Positions 46,804-56,212 of a stretch of 64,000 bases of DNA are shown here, in pieces. Location of the stretch: the NCBI GenBank assembly GCA_006226685.1, contig SBGG01000056.1, forward strand, positions 1 to 64,000. Reading direction: 5' to 3'. The notes under the pieces were generated by a model. It was not told the DNA's origin. It saw only the letters and a list, made by a program, of their open reading frames with translations, and did not search any database. Source of the stretch: Sphingomonadales bacterium. GTDB taxonomy: Bacteria > Pseudomonadota > Alphaproteobacteria > Sphingomonadales > Sphingomonadaceae. Position 1 is the first letter of the stretch; each line of letters opens with the position of its first letter. The position numbers and the translations under genes are program-made.

Positions 46804-47610
46804 GTGCGACGCGAGATTACCGGTTTTTCGAACCCGCTCGTCAAAAGAGTGCGGTCGCTGCGCGAGAAAAAGCATCGCAAGCGCGAGGGACTGTTTCTGG
46901 CCGAAGGGCTGCGTATCCTGACCGAAGCGCGGGAAGAAGGCGTTCTTCCAGACATGCTGTTTTACGCACAGGAAGCCCCTCCCCATCCGCTCGCAGCCGA
47001 ATTGATCGATACCGTGGATGCTGCCGGCGGCGAAGTCATCGTCACCAGCGCCGATATTCTCTCCAAAATCTCCGGCAAGGATAATCCTCAGGCCATTGTC
47101 GGCGTTTACCCCGACCGGACGACGGCTTTAACGGATCTCGACCGGTCTGCCGCCGACATTTGGATCGTCGCCCAGTCACTGCGCGATCCGGGCAATCTCG
47201 GCACCATCCTGCGTACCGGCGATGCCGTGGGCGCGGGCGGGCTCATCCTTGTCGATGATTGCGTCGACCCTTTTTCGGTGGAGGCCGTCCGCGCCAGCAT
47301 GGGCGCTCTCTTCACTCAGAAAATCGTCCAGTGCCGTTGGAGCGATTTTCTGGGCTGGCTCCGGGCCGGACCGGGCCAGCTGATCGGCACCAGCCTCAAG
47401 ACCGACAAGGATTACCAGCAACCCGATTATACCTCACCCGCCTTTCTTCTGGTCGGCAATGAGGCACAGGGCCTGCCCTCCGATTATGAGGCGCAGTGCG
47501 ACCTGCTGGTGAAGATCCCGATGCTCGGAAAGGCCGACAGCCTGAACGCGGCGGTGGCGACTGCCGTCATGGCCTATGAAATCCGCAACCAGTTTCGAAA
47601 GACCATCTGA
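46804..47610 (+). CDS. SpoU/TrmH-family RNA 2'-O-methyltransferase
   Basis: 268 residues. The N-terminal L30e-like substrate-binding domain (SNPLVKRVRSLREKKHRKREGLFLAEG is its start, shown here in part: REKKHRKREGLFLAEG) is followed by the SPOUT knot domain with motif 1 SLRDPGNLGTILRTGDAVGA, motif 2 FLLVGNEAQGL and motif 3 KIPMLGKADSLNAAVATAV. It methylates a ribose in rRNA or tRNA; the exact target cannot be read. A GTG start is used. It abuts the MFS gene with a one-base overlap. Confidence 0.88.
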   Translation: MRREITGFSNPLVKRVRSLREKKHRKREGLFLAEGLRILTEAREEGVLPDMLFYAQEAPPHPLAAELIDTVDAAGGEVIVTSADILSKISGKDNPQAIVGVYPDRTTALTDLDRSAADIWIVAQSLRDPGNLGTILRTGDAVGAGGLILVDDCVDPFSVEAVRASMGALFTQKIVQCRWSDFLGWLRAGPGQLIGTSLKTDKDYQQPDYTSPAFLLVGNEAQGLPSDYEAQCDLLVKIPMLGKADSLNAAVATAVMAYEIRNQFRKTI

Positions 47611-48926
47611 TGGGTAGCGCCGCTTCCAATGTACCGCTCACCGGCACCACAGAGGCCGGGGGGCTGTCCACCATGTGGAAGCACAAGCGCGTGCTGGCCG
47701 CCAGCCTTGTGGGCACTTCGGTCGAATTTTACGATTTCTATATCTATGCGACCGCCGCCTCGCTGGTATTCGGGCCGATTTTCTTTCCGGCGTCCTCCCC
47801 TTCGGTTCAGCTCATTGCCGCTTATGCGAGCTTTGCCGTTGCCTTTTTCGCACGGCCGCTCGGCGCCGCAATATTCGGCCATTATGGCGACAGGATCGGG
47901 CGCAAATCGACACTTGTCGCGTCGTTGATGCTGATGGGCGGCTCTACCCTCGCCATCGCCTTTCTTCCGACTTATGAGATGATGGGTTGGTGGGCCCCGC
48001 TGTTGCTATGTGTGATGCGCTTTGGTCAGGGCTTCGGCCTTGGCGGTGAATGGGGCGGCGCGGCCTTGCTGGCGGTTGAAAATGCGCCGCCGGGATGGCG
48101 CGCGCGCTTCGGCATGTTTCCGCAACTGGGCGCGCCGGTCGGCTTCATCTTCGCCAATGGCCTGTTCCTGCTGCTCGGCCAGATGCTGACCGACGCGCAG
48201 TTCATGGCATGGGGCTGGCGCTTACCGTTCCTTGCCAGCGCCATCCTGGTCATTCTCGGCCTGTGGATCAGATTGAAGCTCACCGAAACGGCGGAGTTTG
48301 CGACGGCCTCCGCACAAGGGCAAGCCGTCCGCCTTCCTCTGGGCGAAGTGATGCGCCATCACCTCGTCCCGGTGATCGCGGGGACCTTCGCGACCGTCGC
48401 CTGCTATGCGATCTTCTACATCACCACGGCTTTCGCGCTGGGGTACGGCACGGTCAATCTCGGCATCGGGCGCGAGCATTTCCTGCTGATCCAGCTCGGC
48501 GCCATTCTGTTCATGGCGGCGGGTATCATCCTTGCCGGATGGTGGGCGGATGTTTCGACCGCGCGCCTCGTGCTGATTGCCGGATGCTCCGCCACTATTC
48601 CCATGGGCGTGGTTTTCGGCCCGTTGCTCGGCACGGCCACCGATCTTTCCATCTATACGGCGCTGGCACTTGGCCTGTTCGTCATGGGTTTCGTCTATGG
48701 TCCGCTCGGCGCCTGGCTACCGTCGCTCTTCCCTGTGCGCCTGCGCTATTCGGGTGTCTCCTTCGCGTTCAACGTCGGCGGCATATTGGGCGGGGCGCTT
48801 GCCCCGATCGTGGCCCAGTCGCTGGTCAGCCTTTACGGCGTGGGTACTTCGGGGCTTTACATGTCGGCCGCCGCCGCGATCAGCCTCATTGCGTTGGTCG
48901 TCGCAGGGAACAGTCGGCACGGTTGA
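47610..48926 (+). CDS. MFS transporter, metabolite:H+ symporter (MHS) family
   Basis: 438 residues with 12 predicted transmembrane helices. Family marks are GTSVEFYDFYIYATAA in helix 1, GHYGDRIGRKSTL in the 2-3 loop, and RFGQGFGLGGEWGGAA in helix 4. This places it with the MHS group that moves organic acids such as alpha-ketoglutarate, shikimate or proline/betaine. The substrate cannot be told from sequence. It shares one base with the methyltransferase gene. Confidence 0.85.
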   Translation: MGSAASNVPLTGTTEAGGLSTMWKHKRVLAASLVGTSVEFYDFYIYATAASLVFGPIFFPASSPSVQLIAAYASFAVAFFARPLGAAIFGHYGDRIGRKSTLVASLMLMGGSTLAIAFLPTYEMMGWWAPLLLCVMRFGQGFGLGGEWGGAALLAVENAPPGWRARFGMFPQLGAPVGFIFANGLFLLLGQMLTDAQFMAWGWRLPFLASAILVILGLWIRLKLTETAEFATASAQGQAVRLPLGEVMRHHLVPVIAGTFATVACYAIFYITTAFALGYGTVNLGIGREHFLLIQLGAILFMAAGIILAGWWADVSTARLVLIAGCSATIPMGVVFGPLLGTATDLSIYTALALGLFVMGFVYGPLGAWLPSLFPVRLRYSGVSFAFNVGGILGGALAPIVAQSLVSLYGVGTSGLYMSAAAAISLIALVVAGNSRHG

Positions 48927-48998
48927 TGCATTGACCGCATGAGGGCCCTATGTTTGATAGGGTGCCAATGCCATAGAACAGACAGCGCCGAGACAATC

Positions 48999-50171
48999 AT
49001 GCCAGCCGAACAAGCCGAAAATCAATCGCAGATCCTTGCGGGAATGCTCGATCAGCCGGGGCAGATTCACGACCTTGTCGAAGGCTCCATCGGCTGGCTT
49101 TCGAGCCATGCCCTGCAGATCGTGGTCGCGATTGCCGTTGCCTCCGTCGTTTACCTGATCCTGACGCTGGTCAAGCATGGCTTTACCCGGCTGCGCGACC
49201 ATGCCCGATCCCCAACCGACCTTACCGCCCTTATCGGTCGCACCGCCTCGCGCACCACTCATTTCTTCATGACCATGGCGGCCGCGCGGCTGGTCGTGGG
49301 CTATGCCAACCCGCCGGACCTGATCTACCGGACCATTGCCTTCCTCTTCACGGTCGCCGCTGTATTGCAGGGGGCGATCTGGGCGCGGGAGTTCATCCTC
49401 GGTCTGATCGAGCGCCGTGCCGGCGAGGATAATGACCGCAGCCAAACCCTCGCCAACGCGATGGGCCTGATCCGCATATTGGTGACCTTCGCACTGTTTG
49501 CGATCGCTGCGGTGATGGTGCTGGACAATCTCGGCGTCAATGTGACCGGTCTGGTCGCCGGTCTCGGCATAGGCGGCATCGCCATCGGCCTTGCCGCACA
49601 GGGTATATTTTCCGACCTGTTCGCGGCGCTGTCGATCATTTTCGATCGCCCCTTTCGGCAGGGCGATGCGATCCAATATGATCAGACAGTCGCAATCGTC
49701 GAGCATATCGGCCTGAAAAGTACGCGTTTGCGATCGGTCGATGGCGAGGCGAAGGTCATTTCCAACGCCAATTTGCTGCAGAAAGAGATCACCAACTATG
49801 CCGATATTGCCCGCCGGCGTTATGCGATGCCGGTGGGGGTCATTTATCAGACGCCGCCGGAAAAGGCCGAACGCATCCCCGCCATATTGCGCGAAGTGGT
49901 GGAATCCTGCGGTGGCGAGTTCCAGCGCGCCGGCTTTGCCGGGTTCGGGGCAAGCAGCCTCGATTTCGAAGTATATTTCTATGCCAATGGGCCGGATATC
50001 GATACGGCGATTGCCCTGCGGCACAAGATCGGCATCGGCATATTGAAGCGCTTTGCCGAGGAGGGGCTGGAATTCGCCTATCCGACGCAGACAACCTTCA
50101 CTGCGGCGCCGGATGGTACGATGATCTATCCGTTCACCCGTCCGCAGGATGCCGGCGTCACCACCGGCTGA
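48999..50171 (+). CDS. MscS-family small-conductance mechanosensitive channel
   Basis: 390 residues. Several N-terminal membrane helices precede the pore helix TGLVAGLGIGGIAIGLAAQG (glycine/alanine ridges typical of TM3) and the MscS beta domain with IIFDRPFRQGDAI. The C-terminal alpha/beta domain ends in YPTQTTF. It opens under membrane tension to release solutes during osmotic down-shock. The ATG at 48999 follows an upstream open stretch without homologous sequence. No partner gene is evident. Confidence 0.9.
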   Translation: MPAEQAENQSQILAGMLDQPGQIHDLVEGSIGWLSSHALQIVVAIAVASVVYLILTLVKHGFTRLRDHARSPTDLTALIGRTASRTTHFFMTMAAARLVVGYANPPDLIYRTIAFLFTVAAVLQGAIWAREFILGLIERRAGEDNDRSQTLANAMGLIRILVTFALFAIAAVMVLDNLGVNVTGLVAGLGIGGIAIGLAAQGIFSDLFAALSIIFDRPFRQGDAIQYDQTVAIVEHIGLKSTRLRSVDGEAKVISNANLLQKEITNYADIARRRYAMPVGVIYQTPPEKAERIPAILREVVESCGGEFQRAGFAGFGASSLDFEVYFYANGPDIDTAIALRHKIGIGILKRFAEEGLEFAYPTQTTFTAAPDGTMIYPFTRPQDAGVTTG

Positions 50172-50210
50172 TAATGTTGCTCTGCCAATCAGGCGGAGCT
50201 GGCAGCGGGA

Positions 50211-51200
50211 TCAGGGCAGACCCCAGAGCATGCCGGGATGCAACAGACCATCCCGCAACGGGAGGCCGCCCTCCCGATCCCGCTCCAGCAACAGCGCGCC
50301 GTCTAAATCGATCCATTCGGCCTGCTGCGCGAGCAGAAAAGCCGGAGCAATGCCGAGCGAGGTCGACAACATACACCCGACCATCAGGCGTTTGCCCATC
50401 TGCTCCGCCTGCTGCGCAAGATGGAGCGCCTCGGTCAGCCCGCCTGCCTTGTCGAGCTTGATGTTGATCGCAGGAAAATCGCCAAGACGGGGCAGATCCG
50501 CGCTGTCCTGACAGCTTTCGTCCGCACAGAAAGGGAGCGAGGGCGACAAACCGGCCAGCCGCACCTCCTCGCCATGGCGAACAGGCTGCTCGATCATCTC
50601 TACCCCAAGAGCAGCCAGGCACTCGGTTTCGGCAATCAGATCCGCCTCGTGCCAGCTTTCATTGGCATCGACAATCAACCGAACATCGGGCGCGCCCTGC
50701 CGCACGGCCGCGATACGGGCGGCATCCCCTTCCCCGGTCAGCTTGCACTTGAGCAGTGAAAAGCCCCGAGCGACCGCTTTGCGGGCACCTTCCTCCATCT
50801 TTGCGGGCGTATCGACGCTGATCGTAAAGGCCGTGGCCAGCGGGCGAGGTTCAGCCAGGCCCGCACATTTCCATACCGGCTGCCCGGTCCGCCGCGCCTC
50901 TATGTCCCACAGCGCGCAATCCAGTGCATTACGGGCCGCCCCACGTGGCATTCCGGCATGGACAGCCTCACGCGTGAGTGGTGCGCCGGCTCTGCGGGTG
51001 CAATAATGGCGAATTGCTTCCGCGCATCCTTCCGCCGTCTCGCCATGATAATAAATGGCGGTTGCCTCGCCCCTGCCCCGAAAACCCCGGTCCTCAACCG
51101 TGCAGACCACCACATCGACGAAAGTCTTGGCACCGCGGCTGATCGTGAAGGCGCCTGCGACAGGCCAGCGCTCGACGTCTACCGAGACAAGCTGTGTCAT
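50211..51200 (-). CDS. Enolase-superfamily dipeptide (L-Ala-D/L-Glu type) epimerase
   Basis: 329 residues with the muconate lactonising/MR subgroup barrel. Catalytic lysines are in LLKCKLTG (KxK motif) and NIKLDKAGG; metal ligands are in VDANESW, IEQPV and CADESC. This pattern fits L-Ala-D/L-Glu epimerases (YcjG type), which recycle murein peptides, although other dipeptide specificities occur. It fits with the cell-wall recycling theme but sits apart from those genes. Confidence 0.82.
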   Translation of the reverse strand: MTQLVSVDVERWPVAGAFTISRGAKTFVDVVVCTVEDRGFRGRGEATAIYYHGETAEGCAEAIRHYCTRRAGAPLTREAVHAGMPRGAARNALDCALWDIEARRTGQPVWKCAGLAEPRPLATAFTISVDTPAKMEEGARKAVARGFSLLKCKLTGEGDAARIAAVRQGAPDVRLIVDANESWHEADLIAETECLAALGVEMIEQPVRHGEEVRLAGLSPSLPFCADESCQDSADLPRLGDFPAINIKLDKAGGLTEALHLAQQAEQMGKRLMVGCMLSTSLGIAPAFLLAQQAEWIDLDGALLLERDREGGLPLRDGLLHPGMLWGLP

Positions 51201-51265
51201 GCCGATTTCCTCAGAACGGAACCAGACCCGGCAAGGACGATCGCTTTACCACTCACCCTAGCCGT

Positions 51266-52489
51266 TCATCCTTGGTGATCGGCAATCCATTTTTCCATGA
51301 CCGGAGCGATCTTGGTGCGCCACTTATTGCCGTTGAAGATACCATAATGGCCGACACCAACAGCCATATAATATTTCTTCATCTCATCGGGCAGATTGGT
51401 CGAAATCTTGAGCGCGGCTTTTGTCTGACCGAGGCCGGAAATATCATCCCGCTCTCCCTCGACCGCCAGCAACGCGACATCTTTCAGCGCGCCCGGATCA
51501 ATGCGCTTGCCCCGATGCATGAACTCACCCTTGGGCAGGCTGTGCTTCTGGAACACTTCGCGCACCGTCTGGAGATAGAAATCCGCTGTCATGTCGCAAA
51601 CAGAGCGATATTCATCGTAGAATTTCTTGGTTGCCTCGGCGCTTTCCTCGTCGCCGTCGACCAGATGTTTGAACATCTCCCAATGGCTGACCATGTGGTT
51701 GCCGAGATTCATGGACATGAAGCCCGCAAGCTGCATGAAGCCAGGGTATACCTTACGCCCGGCGCCCGCATATTGGAACGGTACGGTTGCAACCACATTC
51801 TGCTCGAACCAGGCGATCGGCCGTTCGGTGGCAAGCTGGTTGACCACAGTGGGCGCTTCCCGCGTATCGATCGGCCCGCCCATCATCGTGAGCGTGCGCG
51901 GACGGTTGGGATCATTCCGTTCGGCCATGACGCAGGCCGCCGCATAACTCGGCACGGACGGCTGACACACCGCCAGCATATGGGCGCCGGGACCGATATG
52001 ATCCAGCCATTCGATCAGATAATCGATATAATCATCAAGATCGAAGCCGCCATCGCTCATCGGGACATTACGTGCGTCCCGCCAGTCGGTGATCCAGACA
52101 TCATGGCCCGGCAGCATCCGTTCCACCGTACCGCGCAACAAGGTCGCGAAATGCCCCGACATCGGCGCGACGATGAGGAGCTTCGGCTGGCCCTTGGGCG
52201 CACCCTTGCGCACGAAATGACGCAATTGCGCGAAATTCTTGCGTTGCTCGATCACTTCGGTGACCGGAACTTCCTTGCCGTTGACAACTGTGCTCTTAAG
52301 GCCGAATTCGGGCTTACCACGCGGCGCCGCAGCATGGGCAAATACCTCCAGCGCCGAAGCGAGAATGGGGCCGCCACCGAAATATGCCAGCGGATTGGCG
52401 GGATTGCTCAGCAACTCCGCGCCGACATTGGCCATGGCGCTGGCGCCGGCCAGAAAGCTGCGATGCAGTTCATATGCGTCATACAACAT
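51266..52489 (-). CDS. phaZ: Intracellular polyhydroxyalkanoate depolymerase
   Basis: 407 residues, alpha/beta-hydrolase fold. The nucleophile is the cysteine in AVCQPSVPS, which replaces the serine of the lipase box, as in intracellular PHB depolymerases. The other triad residues are expected in the ERDDISG aspartate and the GVGHYGIFNG histidine. The opening MLYDAYELHRSF and the segment VWITDWRDARNVP are characteristic. It degrades stored polyhydroxybutyrate. No phaC or phasin gene is nearby. There is no signal peptide. Confidence 0.92.
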   Translation of the reverse strand: MLYDAYELHRSFLAGASAMANVGAELLSNPANPLAYFGGGPILASALEVFAHAAAPRGKPEFGLKSTVVNGKEVPVTEVIEQRKNFAQLRHFVRKGAPKGQPKLLIVAPMSGHFATLLRGTVERMLPGHDVWITDWRDARNVPMSDGGFDLDDYIDYLIEWLDHIGPGAHMLAVCQPSVPSYAAACVMAERNDPNRPRTLTMMGGPIDTREAPTVVNQLATERPIAWFEQNVVATVPFQYAGAGRKVYPGFMQLAGFMSMNLGNHMVSHWEMFKHLVDGDEESAEATKKFYDEYRSVCDMTADFYLQTVREVFQKHSLPKGEFMHRGKRIDPGALKDVALLAVEGERDDISGLGQTKAALKISTNLPDEMKKYYMAVGVGHYGIFNGNKWRTKIAPVMEKWIADHQG

Positions 52490-52655
52490 CTAATCTTGTC
52501 CTTCGTCAGAATCGACTGATAGCACAAGTGGGTGGTGATGTGATCTCTTTATCGCGGCGCACAACGATGAAGTGCCTGCTCCCGATGATACCCGACAGAC
52601 GGCAAAATTACCTACGCCATTGAGGCCGAAGCGACGCCCTGCTAAGCGCCGTTGC

Positions 52656-54458
52656 ATGTCTGCTCATGACCAAGATAATGCCGCCGGAAAGGGCAGACCG
52701 TCTCTTTCCAGTCTCAAAAGCGTGTTCGCTATGGCCGCCCGATATCCGGGCCATCTGGCGCTGGCCGGGCTGTCGCTTATCATCGCATCGATGGCCACAC
52801 TCGCCATCCCGAGCGGTTTCAAGCTCATCATCGACCGAGGCTTTACCGGCGACGGCAATCCTGCCGATATTGGGCGCTGGTTCGAATATCTGTTACTCAT
52901 CGTCATCATCCTCGCCATTGCGAGTGCTTCCCGCTTCTATTTCGTCTCCTGGCTAGGCGAGCGCGTGGTAGCGGATATGAGGACGGCCGTGCAGCGCAAC
53001 CTGCTGCGCCAGTCACCCAGCTATTTCGAGGAAAACCGCCCTTCGGAAATCGCCGCGCGCATGACCGCCGACACCGCGATTATCGATCAGGTCGTCGGAT
53101 CGACCATATCGATCGCGCTCCGCAATCTGGTCACCGGTTTTGGCGGGATCGCCTATCTGTTCACCATCGCTCCCAAGCTGACCGCCTATCTGTTGCTGGG
53201 CATCCCGATAATATTGCTGCCGATACTGATTTTCGGACGCAGGGTCAGACGGTTATCGCGGCTCAGCCAGGACCGGCTGGCAGACATTGGCAGCAATACC
53301 AGCGAAGTGATGGGCGCAATGCGGATCGTTCAGGCCTTCGGTCAGGAAGAACGTGAGGCGGAGCGCTTCGCCTCCACCGTCGGGAACGGCTTTGCCACTG
53401 CTCTGCGACGCATTTCGATGCGCGCAATCATGACGGCCATCGCTATCTTCCTGATTTTCGGGTCGATAACCCTTGTCATGTGGCAGGGCGCTATCGATGT
53501 CGCGGCAGGCAAGATGACAGGAGGCAGCATCGCCGCTTTCGTACTGACAGGCGGGCTTGTCGCGGGCGCTTTCGGCGCGCTTTCGGAAAGCTGGGGGGAT
53601 CTGTTGCGCGGCGCGGGCGCCGCCAGCCGCCTTGATGAACTGATGCGGGTCGAACCGGTCATCGCCGCCCGCCCCGGCGCGACGCCGATTCCCGCACAGG
53701 CAGACGGCCTACGCCTCGCTTTCGATCATGTCGAATTCCACTACCCAACCCGCCCGGAACAAGCCGCGCTTCGTGATTTCACCCTGGACGTTCGCCCCGG
53801 CGAGCGCCTTGCTCTTGTCGGACCTTCTGGCGCAGGCAAGAGTACCGTCCTCCAGCTCATTTTGCGATTTTATGATCCGGACAAGGGCTCCATTTGTCTC
53901 AACGGCGTGGCTCTGACGGATGCTGATCCGGCTGAGGCCCGAAGCCTCATGGCTCTCGTTCCACAGGAAACCGTGATATTCGCCGCCTCGGCACGCGATA
54001 ATTTGCGATATGGCCGCTGGTCGGCAAGCGATGATGAAATATGGCAGGCCGCGCGCGCTGCCAATGCCGAAAGTTTCCTGCGCGAATTGCCGCAAGGGCT
54101 TGATACATTTCTTGGCGAAAATGGCGCGCGTTTGTCCGGCGGTCAGCGCCAACGGATCGCAATCGCCCGCGCCTTGTTACGTGATGCCCCGATATTGTTG
54201 CTGGATGAGGCGACCTCCGCTCTCGATACCCAGTCAGAGCATCTGGTTCAGCAGGCGCTCGACCGGCTGATGCAGGATCGCACGACGATCGTGATCGCCC
54301 ACCGGCTGTCAACTATCCGCGCGGCGGATCGCATTGTCGTGATGGATGGCGGCACCATTGTCGAACAGGGTAAGCATGAGGAATTGATGCAAAAGTCCGG
54401 CCTTTATGCCCGGCTTGCCGATATGAACATCTCAGGAAGCAAAAGCGAGAAAGCGTGA
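52656..54458 (+). CDS. ABC transporter, fused permease/ATPase (exporter, MsbA/BmrA-like)
   Basis: 600 residues, a half-transporter. Six transmembrane helices (about 20-320) are followed by an ATPase domain with Walker A GPSGAGKSTVL, Q-loop LVPQETVIF, signature LSGGQRQRIAIARAL, Walker B ILLLDEATSALD and H-loop IVIAHRLSTI. Such proteins work as homodimers to export lipids or drugs. An in-frame GTG at 52572 would add 28 residues of basic, low-complexity sequence; the ATG at 52656 is preferred. The substrate is unknown. Confidence 0.88.
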   Translation: MSAHDQDNAAGKGRPSLSSLKSVFAMAARYPGHLALAGLSLIIASMATLAIPSGFKLIIDRGFTGDGNPADIGRWFEYLLLIVIILAIASASRFYFVSWLGERVVADMRTAVQRNLLRQSPSYFEENRPSEIAARMTADTAIIDQVVGSTISIALRNLVTGFGGIAYLFTIAPKLTAYLLLGIPIILLPILIFGRRVRRLSRLSQDRLADIGSNTSEVMGAMRIVQAFGQEEREAERFASTVGNGFATALRRISMRAIMTAIAIFLIFGSITLVMWQGAIDVAAGKMTGGSIAAFVLTGGLVAGAFGALSESWGDLLRGAGAASRLDELMRVEPVIAARPGATPIPAQADGLRLAFDHVEFHYPTRPEQAALRDFTLDVRPGERLALVGPSGAGKSTVLQLILRFYDPDKGSICLNGVALTDADPAEARSLMALVPQETVIFAASARDNLRYGRWSASDDEIWQAARAANAESFLRELPQGLDTFLGENGARLSGGQRQRIAIARALLRDAPILLLDEATSALDTQSEHLVQQALDRLMQDRTTIVIAHRLSTIRAADRIVVMDGGTIVEQGKHEELMQKSGLYARLADMNISGSKSEKA

Positions 54459-54592
54459 ATGATAAGCTGAAGAGGCCATAAGCCCGGCTTTTCATTTCCC
54501 GTGGAACTGCCCTTCCCCGCCAAAATATTGTGCTTTCGACATCAATCGCCTGATTTCTTCGAATGAAAGGAAAGCATCGATGTCAGATGATA

Positions 54593-54916
54593 TCAATCCT
54601 GATCGCTGACACGGACGATATGCTCAAAAATGGCCCGATGCAGCGGTGTTTCGAACATGCATCCAGCCTCATGCCCCTTAGTCCAGACCACGGTGGCGCG
54701 GCGCCCCTCGAACCCTGAGAACATGATCCAGAGCGTCATACCAGGTTTTAACGTGACAAAACTTTGCAGGCAAAATCCGGTTTCAGAAAGGTTGGCGACG
54801 CGACTGGTAAACCAGGTTTCTCCGGGACGCCGCAACTTGACGCCAATCAACGCAGTCCTTCGACCACAACCACGGTCAAGAGAAGCAGGAACAGGTTTTT
54901 TATCGACAAATGTCAT
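54593..54916 (-). CDS. PilZ-domain protein (possible cyclic-di-GMP binder)
   Basis: 107 residues, essentially one PilZ domain. An arginine-rich start (RGCGRRTALIGVKLRR) and the later NLSETGFCL correspond to the RxxxR and (D/N)xSxxG motifs that bind cyclic-di-GMP, though the first motif is not perfectly spaced. It has no partner domain. The 260 bases between it and the ExbD terminator hold nothing I can assign as a gene. Confidence 0.75.
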   Translation of the reverse strand: MTFVDKKPVPASLDRGCGRRTALIGVKLRRPGETWFTSRVANLSETGFCLQSFVTLKPGMTLWIMFSGFEGRRATVVWTKGHEAGCMFETPLHRAIFEHIVRVSDQD

Positions 54917-55111
54917 ACGATAGCGCGTCCCTCTTGCGAGCAGGACTAAGCAAATATCGTAAATATCCGGTTAAATCGGATTTTGTATCGCTTATCCTAT
55001 TCCCCTCTCCAGGAAAAGCAAAGACAGACTTCATCATCGAACCGGTCTGGCGCCCGCTCCAAGACCAAATCGGGCCAGATCGCCCGTCTGGGACGGCGGG
55101 ATCAGGGCAAT

Positions 55112-55138
55112 AAAAAAGGGAGCTCAAGGCCCCCTTTT
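55112..55138 (-). terminator. Intrinsic terminator of the tonB-exb operon
   Basis: Minus strand: AAAAGGG, a GC-rich centre and CCCTTTTTT form a hairpin with a T-tract about 40 bases after the last exbD stop. Confidence 0.75.
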
Positions 55139-55177
55139 CCATCCAACATCTTCCATTCGCCTCAAGGACGGTTTGGA

Positions 55178-55603
55178 TCAGAAATTGGCGTACTGATCGT
55201 TACCAACAAAACCAAGCTTGGTCACTTTGGACTGCTTGATGATGGCCAGCACCTCATCGACCACGACATAGCGGGTCTGACGATCGGGCTGGAACTGCAA
55301 CTCAGGTTCAACCGGAAGTGCCATAGAGGCCTTCAGATATTGACGCAGAGTCAGCTTGTCGATCGGTGAGCCATTCCAGGTGATGGTTCCGGCTGCATCG
55401 ATCGCAACCTTGTTCTTCACCGGATCCACCGCGTCTGGCGGAGGATTATTGGCATTGTTGGGAAGGTCGATCTTGACCGCGTGGGTCTGGATCGGAATGG
55501 TGATAATGAACATGATGAGGAGAACGAGCATGACGTCGATAAGCGGCGTCGTGTTCATTTCCATCATCGGTTCACCATCGTCTCTACCGCCACTCATGGC
55601 CAT
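55178..55603 (-). CDS. exbD: ExbD/TolR-family biopolymer transport protein (second copy)
   Basis: 141 residues. One transmembrane helix (LIDVMLVLLIMFIITIPI) contains the conserved aspartate that carries protons, followed by a periplasmic domain. It works with ExbB to energise TonB. It is the last gene of tonB-exbB-exbD-exbD and differs from the first copy in length and periplasmic sequence, with no cysteine. Confidence 0.9.
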   Translation of the reverse strand: MAMSGGRDDGEPMMEMNTTPLIDVMLVLLIMFIITIPIQTHAVKIDLPNNANNPPPDAVDPVKNKVAIDAAGTITWNGSPIDKLTLRQYLKASMALPVEPELQFQPDRQTRYVVVDEVLAIIKQSKVTKLGFVGNDQYANF

Positions 55604-55625
55604 GGTCTAAACTCCTGCGAAACGC

Positions 55626-56117
55626 TTACAGACGCTGAACTTTGATGTCGCCCGGATCCGGCTGGGAAATAAAGCCGACTTTCGGGAAACCAGCCATCTG
55701 CATGGTGTAAATCGTGCCGCCAATGCAGCGGTAAGGCGTGTTGACATCACCCCGAATGTGCACTTCGGGCAAATCCTCTGGCGCCATATTTTCAACGCCG
55801 CCAGCCTTTTCGATGTCGGCCTTCAGCTTGGCAACCGCACGATCGAGCAATTCGCTCGAGTTGACGCGCGTAAGGTTCCAATAAACCATGCACGTCCCGT
55901 CTTTATCGGCGGTGACGGAAAGCGAGACATTCTCCGGCTTCGTCGTTGTTGGTTCAAACGCCACCTTGGGAAGCTGCAGATCGATCGTCTGGACCACGAC
56001 AGGAACCGCGATCAAGAAGATGATGAGGAGCACCAGCATGACGTCGACGAGCGGAGTCGTGTTGATGTCGGACATCGGCTTTTCATCGCCGCCGTCGGAT
56101 CCAACGCTCATTGCCAT
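55626..56117 (-). CDS. exbD: ExbD/TolR-family biopolymer transport protein (first copy)
   Basis: 163 residues with the same layout: MSDINTTPLVDVMLVLLIIF carries the proton-path aspartate, then a longer periplasmic domain with two cysteines (GTCMVYWN, YRCIGGTIY) that could form a disulfide. It lies 95 bases after exbB and 22 bases before the second exbD. Two unequal ExbD proteins after one ExbB is a pattern seen in Xanthomonas and sphingomonads. Confidence 0.9.
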   Translation of the reverse strand: MAMSVGSDGGDEKPMSDINTTPLVDVMLVLLIIFLIAVPVVVQTIDLQLPKVAFEPTTTKPENVSLSVTADKDGTCMVYWNLTRVNSSELLDRAVAKLKADIEKAGGVENMAPEDLPEVHIRGDVNTPYRCIGGTIYTMQMAGFPKVGFISQPDPGDIKVQRL

Positions 56118-56212
56118 CGATCAGTATCCTAACTCTTGCATAATATCTCGGGCACCATGCCCTTCGAGCTATGGCCGCGCCCGGGAGGCGCGGCCTCACT
56201 CCATGCCGGTAA

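Noticed and set aside
54917-55177. Short frames between the PilZ gene and the exbD terminator
   Set aside because: No ribosome binding site, no codon bias and no recognisable sequence; treated as non-coding.
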